Assembly (NCBI GenBank): GCA_028281235.1 | Contig: JANQKG010000024.1 | Location: forward strand, 1 to 64,000 | Source of the DNA: Afifellaceae bacterium | GTDB taxonomy: Bacteria > Pseudomonadota > Alphaproteobacteria > Rhizobiales > Afifellaceae | DNA length: 64,000 nucleotides | Direction of reading: 5' to 3' | Shown here: positions 1-6,932 of the stretch, in pieces | Numbering within the stretch: position 1 is the stretch's first letter | How the letters are laid out: every line of letters starts with the position of its first letter | Made by a program: the position numbers and the translations under genes | The notes under the pieces: model-generated | What the model was told of the DNA's origin: nothing | Databases searched by the model: none | What the model saw: the letters and a program-made list of their open reading frames with translations, nothing else

Positions 1-979
1 TCGCATCGTTGAGGCGGAGCTTGCCGACGGCTTCCCGCAGATCCTCAAAGTCGCCGGAGTCGACGGGGAACAGCCCGCAGAACACCACGGGCTGCGCCGG
101 CTGAAAGCCGGACAGCGGCTCCTCTGTGGGCCGCTTCTCGTCGGTGACCGTATCGCCCACGCGCGTATCGGCGACCTCCTTGATCGCCGCGGTGAAGAAG
201 CCGATCTCGCCGGGCCCCAACGCCTCGCGCATCTCTTGCTTGGGCCGGAAGATGCCGACGCGGTCGACGTCGTAGCGCGCGCCGGTCCCCGTCATGCGGA
301 CGGTCTGGCCGGTCTTCAAAGACCCGTCGACGATGCGCACCAGCACGACGACGCCGAGATAGGCGTCGTACCAGCTGTCGACGAGAAGCGCTTTCAGCGG
401 TGCCGCCGCGTCGCCCTTCGGCGGCGGCAGGCGGGCGATGATCACCTCCAGCACGTCGCCGATCCCGGCGCCGGTCTTGGCGGAGATTTCGACCGCGTCG
501 GAGGCATCGAGGCCGACCACCTCCTCGATCTGCTCCTTCACGCGCGCCGGCTCCGCGGCCGGCAGGTCGATCTTGTTGAGGACGGGAACGATCTCGTGGT
601 CGTTGTCGATCGCCTGGTAGACGTTGGCGAGCGTCTGCGCCTCCACGCCCTGGCTTGCATCGACCACCAGGAGAGAGCCTTCGCAGGCGGCGAGCGAGCG
701 GTTCACCTCGTAGGCGAAATCGACATGGCCCGGCGTGTCGATGAGGTTCAGCGTGTAGTCCGCGCCGTCCTTGGCGCGATATTTGAGCCGCACGGTCTGC
801 GCCTTGATGGTGATGCCGCGCTCGCGCTCGATCTCCATGGAATCGAGCACCTGCTCCTTCATCTCGCGGAGATCGAGCCCGCCGGTTACCTGGATCAGCC
901 GGTCGGCAAGCGTCGACTTGCCGTGGTCGATATGCGCGATGATGGCGAAGTTGCGGATGTGGTCGAGCGCGGTGGTCAT
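1..979 (-). CDS. lepA: Elongation factor 4 (LepA), N-terminal part, cut by the window edge
   Basis: LepA is a ribosome-associated translational GTPase that back-translocates stalled ribosomes. Read on the minus strand from ATG at 979, the protein begins [20 protein letters not shown] and runs open to base 1, about 326 residues without a stop. The P-loop AHIDHGKST, the DTPGH motif and NKIDLP are present in GTPase order, followed by the start of domain II. About half of a typical 600-residue LepA lies outside the window. The family assignment is firm. A palindromic repeat lies in the upstream intergenic gap. Confidence 0.95.
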   Translation of the reverse strand, partial: MTTALDHIRNFAIIAHIDHGKSTLADRLIQVTGGLDLREMKEQVLDSMEIERERGITIKAQTVRLKYRAKDGADYTLNLIDTPGHVDFAYEVNRSLAACEGSLLVVDASQGVEAQTLANVYQAIDNDHEIVPVLNKIDLPAAEPARVKEQIEEVVGLDASDAVEISAKTGAGIGDVLEVIIARLPPPKGDAAAPLKALLVDSWYDAYLGVVVLVRIVDGSLKTGQTVRMTGTGARYDVDRVGIFRPKQEMREALGPGEIGFFTAAIKEVADTRVGDTVTDEKRPTEEPLSGFQPAQPVVFCGLFPVDSGDFEDLREAVGKLRLNDA

Positions 980-1050
980 GGAGGCGCATGTAGCATGCGC
1001 GCCGCCGCTGGCAAGCCGAAGAAAGGCCGCGGGCCGCGGCGCAGCGTTTA

Positions 1051-1186
1051 GAGCCTCCATTCTGATTGAATCAGAATGGAGGCTCACTCTGTTTGCTGGA
1101 GCATGATCTTATCCGACCTTGCTTCGCCCGCCGAAGCGAGCTTCGCGAAGGCGGGAAACCAGTGTCCACTTTTCGGGATCATGCTT
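1051..1186. repeat. Rhizobial-type intergenic repeat, copy A1
   Basis: A near-perfect 35-base palindrome (1051-1085, arms containing CCATTCTGATT) is followed by an element bounded by GAGCATGATCTTATCC and TTTTCGGGATCATGCT. Compared with the copies at 9824, 40065 and 55819, the middle of this copy carries an extra palindromic segment (about 1115-1158). The element ends on the znuB stop codon and lies between the 3' end of znuB and the 5' end of lepA, so its hairpins could form the end of the znuB transcript. Confidence 0.85.
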
Positions 1187-1989
1187 TATGCCGCGCGGCG
1201 CAGCCCCGCCCCCGCCGTCACGGCGAGGAACAGCGCAAATGCCGCCACCACGATGCTCGGGCCCGACGGCGTATCGATCGTGGCGGAGGCGGCAAGGCCA
1301 AGCACGACAGCGGCCAGCCCAAAGAGCGGCGCGGCAATCGCCATCGCCTCCGGCGAGCGGGTAACGCGGCGTGCCGTCACCGCCGGGATCACCATCAGCG
1401 CCGTCACCAGAAGCACCCCGACCAGCTTCAGGGCGAGCGCCACGACGGCGGCGACGATCAGCATGAAAAGGACCGACAGCGCGGTGACCGGCACGCCCTC
1501 GGCTTGCGCCAAATCCTCGTCGATCGTGGCGGCGACCATCGGCCGCCAGATATAGGCAATCAATGCCAGCACAATGGCCGAGCCGGCGATCGTCCACCAG
1601 ACCTCGCGCCACGACACCGCCAGAATGTCGCCGAAGAGCAGTGCGGTGAGATCAACGCGTACCGCGCTCACCATCGCCAGCCCGATCAGACCGATGGCCA
1701 GGGCCGAATGCGACAGCATGCCGAGGATGGCGTCATTGGGAAGCCGCCCACCTCGCCGCAGCATAAGCACCGACAGCGCCACGATTGTCGCGACGGCGAG
1801 CACGCCGAGCGTTGGGTTGAAGCCGAGTACAATGCCGAGTGCCACGCCAGGCAGTGCGCCATGCGCAATCGTGTCGCCGAAATAGGACATGCGCCGCCAC
1901 ACGACGAGGCAGCCGAGCGGCCCGGCGGCGATCGCCACAGCAGCGCCGGCCAGAATGGCGCGGATCATGAAGTCGTCGAGTGGGAGCAC
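1186..1989 (-). CDS. znuB: Zinc ABC transporter permease ZnuB
   Basis: This is the integral-membrane permease of a zinc (or manganese) ABC importer of the ABC-3 family. The 267-residue protein has seven to eight hydrophobic segments. It contains the family signature PLGCLVVWRRMSYFGDTIAH near the N-terminus and DDLxQAxG-like sequence (IDEDLAQAEGVP) in the middle, the segment that contacts the ATPase. A GTG start at 1989 gives MLPLDDFMIRA, which fits ZnuB N-termini better than the internal ATG at 1968. No znuC ATPase or znuA binding protein is adjacent, which is unusual, so the partners must be encoded elsewhere. Confidence 0.9.
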   Translation of the reverse strand: MLPLDDFMIRAILAGAAVAIAAGPLGCLVVWRRMSYFGDTIAHGALPGVALGIVLGFNPTLGVLAVATIVALSVLMLRRGGRLPNDAILGMLSHSALAIGLIGLAMVSAVRVDLTALLFGDILAVSWREVWWTIAGSAIVLALIAYIWRPMVAATIDEDLAQAEGVPVTALSVLFMLIVAAVVALALKLVGVLLVTALMVIPAVTARRVTRSPEAMAIAAPLFGLAAVVLGLAASATIDTPSGPSIVVAAFALFLAVTAGAGLRRAA

Positions 1990-2136
1990 GCTTGAAGCCT
2001 ACGTTGCTGCTGTCGCCGGCATGACCTAGCGCGCCGGCGAGGAGCAGCCAACCGCGGCGTTAAGGTAAAAACGAATCGTTAAGGTTAATGGCTTATTAAC
2101 AATGCTCACGGCCGCGTGATCGATAGTGTAGGCGAT
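1990..2136. other. Intergenic region upstream of znuB with hairpin and repeated motif
   Basis: This part of a 332-base gene-free stretch holds an inverted repeat TCGCCGGC...GCCGGCGA (2013-2040). It also holds a direct repeat of GTTAAGGT (2059-2066 and 2078-2085) and an AT-rich inverted repeat GTTAA-N7-TTAAC (2084-2100). The AT-rich part could contain the znuB promoter or operator, for example for a Zur-type repressor, but it does not match a Zur box I can recognise. Confidence 0.3.
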
Positions 2137-2214
2137 GGCCCGGTGGGGGAGCGGCTCACCCGACGGTGGTGCAACACCGCATAGGCTTGGTTCGAGTCCA
2201 AGCCCGGGCCTCCA
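2137..2214 (+). tRNA. tRNA-Cys-like sequence with aberrant cloverleaf
   Basis: The ends GGCCCGG and CCGGGCC pair perfectly over seven bases and are followed by U and an encoded CCA, the discriminator being that of tRNA-Cys. A D arm with GG in its loop and a T loop (GGTTCGAGTCC) are recognisable. The middle hairpin CGGTG/CACCG displays GCA, the cysteine anticodon. However, its loop is only six bases, and the T stem must be six base pairs for the acceptor to pair. It may be a decayed or specialised tRNA-Cys copy. A covariance-model score would decide. Confidence 0.35.
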
Positions 2215-2321
2215 AATACTTGCTGGCGGCTGGTGGCTCCCGGCGGGGCAGGTGCGTCTGGGCGAATGGGGCGCGACCATCGCCGAAGCAACAGCCGCGC
2301 CTCTCTTTGTTGGAGCCGATC

Positions 2322-2804
2322 TTAGTTCGGCAGCACGACCGTATCGATGACGTGAATGACGCCGTTGTCGGCTTCGATGTCGGCCGTCACGACATTGGCG
2401 CTGCCGACCATGACGCCGTCGGTTGCGTTGACATCCAGCTCGCTGCCCTGAACTGTCTCGACCATCATCTTCTTGCCGGCGATGTCGCCTGACATCACTT
2501 TGCCCGGCACAACGTGATAAGTGAGAATAGCCACCAACTCGTCTTTGTTCTCCGGCTTCAGCAGCGACTCCACGGTGCCCTCCGGCAGCTTGGCAAAGGC
2601 TTCGTCGGTCGGTGCGAAAACCGTGAATGGCCCCTCGCCCTTGAGCGTGTCAGCAAGCCCGGCAGCCTTGACGGCTGCAACGAGCGTTTCAAACTGACCG
2701 GCTTCCATGGCGGTATCGACGATGTCGGCCGCGTATGCCGGGAGAGCGGCGAAGGTCAGCGGCGCTGCTACGGCCGCGGCGATCAGCGATTTGCGAATGG
2801 TCAT
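2322..2804 (-). CDS. Secreted fasciclin-domain protein
   Basis: This is a 160-residue protein with a signal peptide ([26 protein letters not shown]) and a single fasciclin (FAS1) domain. FAS1 hallmarks include [25 protein letters not shown] and the C-terminal [13 protein letters not shown]. Such proteins are small periplasmic or secreted adhesion-type domains whose exact role in bacteria is poorly known. The ATG at 2804 is preceded by AAGGAG about ten bases upstream. It appears monocistronic and is divergent from the cobalamin cluster. Confidence 0.92.
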   Translation of the reverse strand: MTIRKSLIAAAVAAPLTFAALPAYAADIVDTAMEAGQFETLVAAVKAAGLADTLKGEGPFTVFAPTDEAFAKLPEGTVESLLKPENKDELVAILTYHVVPGKVMSGDIAGKKMMVETVQGSELDVNATDGVMVGSANVVTADIEADNGVIHVIDTVVLPN

Positions 2805-2984
2805 CTTCGTACATCTCCTTAAGGGACTAACAGTCACCTCGGGGGGCGGGTGACGAAGTCGATACGGTGGCTGACTGAGATCGGATCACGCGCGCGAAGC
2901 GACCTTCGGTCGCGCTGCCGGTCGACAAAACGGGACGGCGTGGATCAAGAAAGACATCGCCATCAGGTCGCTCGACTCGCCCTC

Positions 2985-3165
2985 CCGCATTGACCCCTCA
3001 CCCTCCCGCCTCTACAGCTTGCCCTTGGATGGTTGTCCCACGAGGGGCTGAAACGATCCCGGTGCGACCGACCCAAACCGGGGGTCAAGGCCGGGGCCGT
3101 CTCGGAAAGCCGGCGTATGAAGCGCCGGCCAAGCCTCTCACGCGACGCACCCGCAAAGGAGGCTT
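2985..3165 (+). promoter_or_regulatory. Structured leader upstream of the cobalamin genes, degenerate cobalamin-riboswitch-like
   Basis: The 366-base gap before the cob cluster contains GGGGCTGAAACGATCCCGG followed by GGTGCGACC (about 3045-3068), resembling the GGTGCGAA region of cobalamin riboswitches. A strong hairpin GCCGGCG-TATGAAG-CGCCGGC (about 3110-3130) lies just before the ribosome-binding site AAAGGAGG. The conserved core box GCCCCCGCAAC is not visible, so this is either a diverged riboswitch or another structured leader. The upstream part (2805-2984) presumably carries the divergent promoters. I see no clear hexamers there. Confidence 0.3.
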
Positions 3166-3170
3166 GCCAT

Positions 3171-3395
3171 ATGACCCGCTTCACGACCCGATTCTCTAGA
3201 CTTTCCCTCGCCACGCTTTCGGCCGCCGCGCTCACCGGCCTTGCCGCGCCGGCGCTGGCGCATCCCGGCCATGTGGCCGAGCATGCCGGCCACACGCATT
3301 GGCTGGCGCTCATCGCAGCCGGCATCGCGGTGGCGATCGTCGCAGGTGGATTTGTGTGGCGGAGCCTCAGGCGCCGGCGCCTCGCCCATGGATGA
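3171..3395 (+). CDS. Small His-rich membrane protein at the head of the cobalamin cluster
   Basis: This 74-residue protein has a signal-like N-terminus ending in APALA. A short His-rich segment (HPGHVAEHAGHTHW) follows, then one transmembrane helix (LALIAAGIAVAIVAGGFVW) and a basic tail. The start is set by AAAGGAGG nine bases upstream of ATG 3171. Its stop overlaps the cbiX start by eight bases, so the two are translationally coupled. The position before a cobaltochelatase and the exposed histidines suggest handling of cobalt or nickel at the membrane. That role is inference. Similar short proteins occur next to cob genes in other alphaproteobacteria. Confidence 0.75.
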   Translation: MTRFTTRFSRLSLATLSAAALTGLAAPALAHPGHVAEHAGHTHWLALIAAGIAVAIVAGGFVWRSLRRRRLAHG

Positions 3396-4407
3396 ACCGA
3401 AGGGCGTGATGATCTGCGGCCATGGCAGCCGCGATCATCGCGCCGTCGCTGAGTTCGCCGCGCTGGCGGAGACGTTGACGAAGCGCTTCGACTGGCCGGT
3501 GGAGCACGGCTATCTGGAGTTCGCGCAGCCGGTCATCCGCGACGGCCTCGACAAGCTCGTCGCCGGCGGCGCACGGCACATCCTGGCGGTGCCGGGCATG
3601 CTCTTCGCCGCGGGCCACGCCAAGAACGACATCCCGTCGGTGCTCAACACCTACCAGGCGACGCATGACGGCGTGAGGATCGCATATGGGCGCGAGCTCG
3701 GCCTCGATTCCCGCATGGTCCGCGCCGCGGGCGCGCGCGTTGGGCAAGCCCTTGATGCGGCCGGGCGGAACGTGCCGGTGTCGGAGACGTTGCTGGTGGT
3801 GGTCGGGCGCGGCGCATCCGATCCCGACGCCAATTCCAACGTTGCCAAGATCACCCGCCTTCTCTGGGAGGGTTTCGGGTTCGGCTGGGCGGAAACGGCC
3901 TATTCCGGCGTCACGTTTCCGCTGGTGGAGCCGGCGCTTGAGAAGGCAGCGCAGCTCGGCTTCCGCCGCATCGTCGTCTTCCCCTATTTTCTCTTCACCG
4001 GCATTCTGGTGGAGCGCATCTATGCGGCGACAGACGCCGTCGCGGCGCGGCATCCCGACATCGCCTTCCTCAAGGCGCCTTACCTCAACGACCATCCGCT
4101 GGTCGTCGATACGTTCGTTGAGCGCGTGCATGAAATCCTCACCGGCGCTAATCTGATGAACTGCCAGATGTGCAAATATCGCGAGCAGATCCTCGGCTTC
4201 GAGGCGGAGGTCGGATTGGCGCAGCAAAGCCATCACCATCACGTGGAGGGCATCGGCGTCGATGGGCATGAGCATGGGCATCACCATGGTCACACGCATC
4301 ATCACGACCATCATCACGGGGCGCATGGCGGCGGGAGCCACGCTCACCACCATCCCTATCCGCACGCCGATCATCCGCTGGGGCCGCGCTCGCTGAAGCG
4401 AGGCTGA
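3388..4407 (+). CDS. cbiX: Sirohydrochlorin cobaltochelatase CbiX, long form with His-rich tail
   Basis: CbiX inserts cobalt into sirohydrochlorin at the beginning of the oxygen-independent cobalamin route. The 339-residue protein starts MDEPKGVMICGHGSRD, with the catalytic-type histidine in GHGSRD. A second CbiX repeat follows around residues 145-250 (VVVGRGASDP, PYFLFTG). The C-terminus carries an MNCQMC (M-x-C-x-x-C) motif and then a very His-rich tail with runs such as HHHGHTHHHDHHHG. Both features are known from the long CbiX of Bacillus megaterium, where the cysteines bind an Fe-S cluster. The gene overlaps the preceding one and is followed one base later by cobH. Confidence 0.93.
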   Translation: MDEPKGVMICGHGSRDHRAVAEFAALAETLTKRFDWPVEHGYLEFAQPVIRDGLDKLVAGGARHILAVPGMLFAAGHAKNDIPSVLNTYQATHDGVRIAYGRELGLDSRMVRAAGARVGQALDAAGRNVPVSETLLVVVGRGASDPDANSNVAKITRLLWEGFGFGWAETAYSGVTFPLVEPALEKAAQLGFRRIVVFPYFLFTGILVERIYAATDAVAARHPDIAFLKAPYLNDHPLVVDTFVERVHEILTGANLMNCQMCKYREQILGFEAEVGLAQQSHHHHVEGIGVDGHEHGHHHGHTHHHDHHHGAHGGGSHAHHHPYPHADHPLGPRSLKRG

Positions 4408-4408
4408 C

Positions 4409-5038
4409 ATGTCCGACTACATCCGCGATCCGATCGAGATCACGCGGCGCTCGTTCGAGATCATCGCTGAGGAAACCGACCTCTCCGCGCTGCCGCCCGA
4501 TCTGGCGAATGTGGCGGCGCGCATCGTGCATGCCTGCGGCATGCCGGACGTGGTCGCCGATCTCGCCTTTTCGGAAAGCGTGGCGGCGATCGGCCGCGAG
4601 GCACTCGCCGCGGGCGCGCCGATCCTGTGTGACGTGCGCATGGTGGCCGCCGGTATACTCGCGAACCGGCTGATTCCGGCCCATCCGATCCACGCGGCGA
4701 TCGATCAGCTTGAGGCGGCGGAGCTTGCCGGCCGTTCCGGGCAAACTCGGACGGCCGCGGGCATGGAGCTGCTCGTGCGCCACCATGACGGCGCAATCGT
4801 CGTCATCGGCAATGCGCCGACGGCGCTCTTCCGCGTGCTTGAGCTGGTCGCTGCCGGCGCGACGCGGCCGGCGCTGGTGCTCGGCTTTCCGGTCGGCTTT
4901 GTGGGTGCTGCGGAATCGAAGGCAGCCCTTGCGGAGAACACGCTCGGCATACCCTATATGGCCTTGCGTGGCCGCCGCGGCGGAAGCGCTATCGCCGCTG
5001 CAGCGCTCAACGCGCTCATCCTCGGCGGCACGGTATGA
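4409..5038 (+). CDS. cobH: Precorrin-8X methylmutase CobH/CbiC
   Basis: This enzyme moves the C11 methyl group to C12, converting (cobalt-)precorrin-8 to (hydrogeno)cobyrinic acid. The 209-residue length is normal for the family. The N-terminal DPIEITRRSFEII and the catalytic histidine region RIVHACGMPDV (His41) are present, followed by CDVRMVAAGI and the C-terminal RGGSAIAAAALNAL. It lies in the operon one base after cbiX and overlaps cobL by four bases (ATGA). Sequence alone does not tell CobH from CbiC. The neighbours CbiX, CbiD and CbiG suggest a cobalt-containing substrate. Confidence 0.95.
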   Translation: MSDYIRDPIEITRRSFEIIAEETDLSALPPDLANVAARIVHACGMPDVVADLAFSESVAAIGREALAAGAPILCDVRMVAAGILANRLIPAHPIHAAIDQLEAAELAGRSGQTRTAAGMELLVRHHDGAIVVIGNAPTALFRVLELVAAGATRPALVLGFPVGFVGAAESKAALAENTLGIPYMALRGRRGGSAIAAAALNALILGGTV

Positions 5039-6243
5039 GCCCGTGGCTCTCCATTGTCGGGATTGGCGAAGACGGCGTGTCCACGCTCCCGCCGGCGGCG
5101 CGTACGCTGGTCGATACGGCAGAGATCGTCGTGGGTGGCGCACGTCATCTGGCGATGCTGCCGGCGCCGACGAACGGGAGCACGCAGGAGCGCGTATCCT
5201 GGTCGTCTCCGCTGGCGGAGACCATCGACCAGGTTCTCGCCATGCGTGGCCGCCGGGTCGCGGTGCTCGCCACCGGCGACCCGATGCAATTCGGCATCGG
5301 CGCGACGCTGTCGCGCTCGCTGCCCGCCGAAGAAGTGACCGTCGTGCCGAGCCCATCGGCATTTGCGCTCGCCGCGTCGCGGCTCTTCTGGCCGCTCGAC
5401 CAGGTCACGATGCTGAGCGTGCACGGGCGGCCGATGGAGTCGATCGTGCCCCATATCGTGCCGGACGCGCGGTTGATCGTTCTGACCAATGGAGCGGAGA
5501 CACCGCACCGGATTGCGGCGCTCCTGACGGAGCGCGGTTTTGGCGACAGCCGCATGGTGGCGCTCGCCCATATGGGCGGCGCGGAGGAGCAACGGATCGA
5601 GGCGCCGGCACGCGACTGGCGCGGCGACGCACCGGACTTTCACACGCTGTGCATCCATTGCGTGGCCGGTGCCGATGCCATCTGGCACGCGCGCACCGGG
5701 TTGCCGGACGATGCCTTCGTGCATGATGGCAAGCTCACCAAACGCGAGGTGCGCGCGGCTGCGCTCGCCAAGCTGCAACCGCATCCAGGCGCCCGCCTGA
5801 TCGATATCGGGGCGGGCTGCGGCTCCATCGCAATCGAGTGGATGCGCGCCGAACCGAACACAAGCGCCATTGCCCTTGAACCGCTTACGGAGCGTCGCGC
5901 CATGGCGGCGCAGAACGCCGTCGCACTCGGCGTGCCGGATTTGGACCTCCGCGACGCGCGCGCGCCAGAGGCGCTCGCGGAGCTCGCTGCGCCCGACGCG
6001 ATCTTCATCGGCGGCGGCATAAGCGCGGAGACCATCGATGCGGCCGCGGACAAGCTCAAACCGGGCGGACGTCTGGTGGCGCATGCTGTGCTGATCGACA
6101 GCGAGCAGCAGCTCATTGCAGCGCATGACCGCCATGGCGGCGCGCTCGCGCGGCTTTCCGTCTCACGCGCCGAACCGGTCGGCGACGTCCTCGGCTGGCG
6201 GCCGTCCATGGCAGTGACGCAGTGGAACTGGAGGAAGCGTTGA
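5035..6243 (+). CDS. cobL: Precorrin-6Y C5,15-methyltransferase (decarboxylating), CbiE-CbiT fusion
   Basis: CobL methylates C5 and C15 and decarboxylates the acetate side chain at C12. The 402-residue protein has an N-terminal tetrapyrrole-methylase domain (CbiE, about 1-200, starting PWLSIVGIGEDG). A C-terminal CbiT-type Rossmann methyltransferase begins near residue 230 (KLTKREVRAAALAKL), with the SAM-binding motif LIDIGAGCGSIAIEW. The start overlaps the cobH stop (ATGA). Its own stop overlaps the likely TTG start of cobI, indicating a tightly coupled operon. Confidence 0.95.
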   Translation: MSPWLSIVGIGEDGVSTLPPAARTLVDTAEIVVGGARHLAMLPAPTNGSTQERVSWSSPLAETIDQVLAMRGRRVAVLATGDPMQFGIGATLSRSLPAEEVTVVPSPSAFALAASRLFWPLDQVTMLSVHGRPMESIVPHIVPDARLIVLTNGAETPHRIAALLTERGFGDSRMVALAHMGGAEEQRIEAPARDWRGDAPDFHTLCIHCVAGADAIWHARTGLPDDAFVHDGKLTKREVRAAALAKLQPHPGARLIDIGAGCGSIAIEWMRAEPNTSAIALEPLTERRAMAAQNAVALGVPDLDLRDARAPEALAELAAPDAIFIGGGISAETIDAAADKLKPGGRLVAHAVLIDSEQQLIAAHDRHGGALARLSVSRAEPVGDVLGWRPSMAVTQWNWRKR

Positions 6244-6929
6244 GCGGCCGCCTATACGGCATCGGCGTGGGACCCGGCGATCCGGAGCTGATGACGCTGA
6301 AGGCCGTGCGTATTCTCTCAGAGGTTCCGGTCGTCGCCTGTCTGGCGCCGGAGGACGGTGAGAGCACGGCGCGCGCCATCGCCGCCCAATTCATCCCGGC
6401 CGGCTGCGCGGAGATCGTCATCCGCGTGCCGATGCGTCCGGGACCGGAGCCCGCGTCGCTCTATGACGATGCGGCCGAGAAGATTGCCGCGTATCTCAGC
6501 GACGGTCGCGATGTCGCGGTGCTGTGCGGCGGCGACCCTTTCCTTTACGGCTCCTTCGCCTATCTGCACGACCGGCTGGCGCCGCGCTTTTCCTGCACGA
6601 TCGTGCCGGGCGTGACGTCGCTGACGGCCTGCGCGGCGGCGAGCGGCGGCGCGCTGGCGCGACGCGACGCAGCGCTTGCGGTCGTTCCGGCGACCCTCCC
6701 CGACGCGGAGCTGAAGCGCCGATTGGCCGATGCCGACTCGGCCGCCATCCTGAAGGTGGGGCGGCATCTGCCGCGGCTGAAGGCGCTGCTTGCCGAGCTG
6801 GGTCTGACGGAGGCGAGCACCTATGTCGCCCATGCCACGCGCGCCGACGAACACGTTGCGGCGCTCGCCGATCTGGGGGACACGGCCGCGCCCTACTTCT
6901 CCATGATTCTCGTTTCCAAGGCGCGGTGA
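6240..6929 (+). CDS. cobI: Precorrin-2 C20-methyltransferase CobI/CbiL
   Basis: CobI uses SAM to methylate C20 of precorrin-2 (or cobalt-factor II). I chose the TTG at 6240 because it gives MSGRLYGIGVGPGDPELM, the usual CobI N-terminus. It is preceded by GGAGG and overlaps the cobL stop as TTGA. An in-frame GTG at 6222 would add six residues. The 229-residue protein has the tetrapyrrole-methylase signatures GVGPGDPEL, VLCGGDPFLYGSF and VPGVTSLTACAA. It is followed three bases later by the cbiG-cobJ fusion. Confidence 0.93.
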   Translation: MSGRLYGIGVGPGDPELMTLKAVRILSEVPVVACLAPEDGESTARAIAAQFIPAGCAEIVIRVPMRPGPEPASLYDDAAEKIAAYLSDGRDVAVLCGGDPFLYGSFAYLHDRLAPRFSCTIVPGVTSLTACAAASGGALARRDAALAVVPATLPDAELKRRLADADSAAILKVGRHLPRLKALLAELGLTEASTYVAHATRADEHVAALADLGDTAAPYFSMILVSKAR

Positions 6930-6932
6930 CGC

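Noticed and set aside
236..1051. Plus-strand open frame of 271 codons
   Set aside because: It is antisense to lepA, whose product is unmistakable. Long antisense frames are expected at this GC content.
2985..3165. A confident cobalamin riboswitch call
   Set aside because: The essential GCCCCCGCAAC core box is not seen, so only a low-confidence structured leader is reported.
3367..4410. A long minus-strand frame opposite cbiX
   Set aside because: It is antisense to clear CbiX motifs and has composition typical of a shadow frame.
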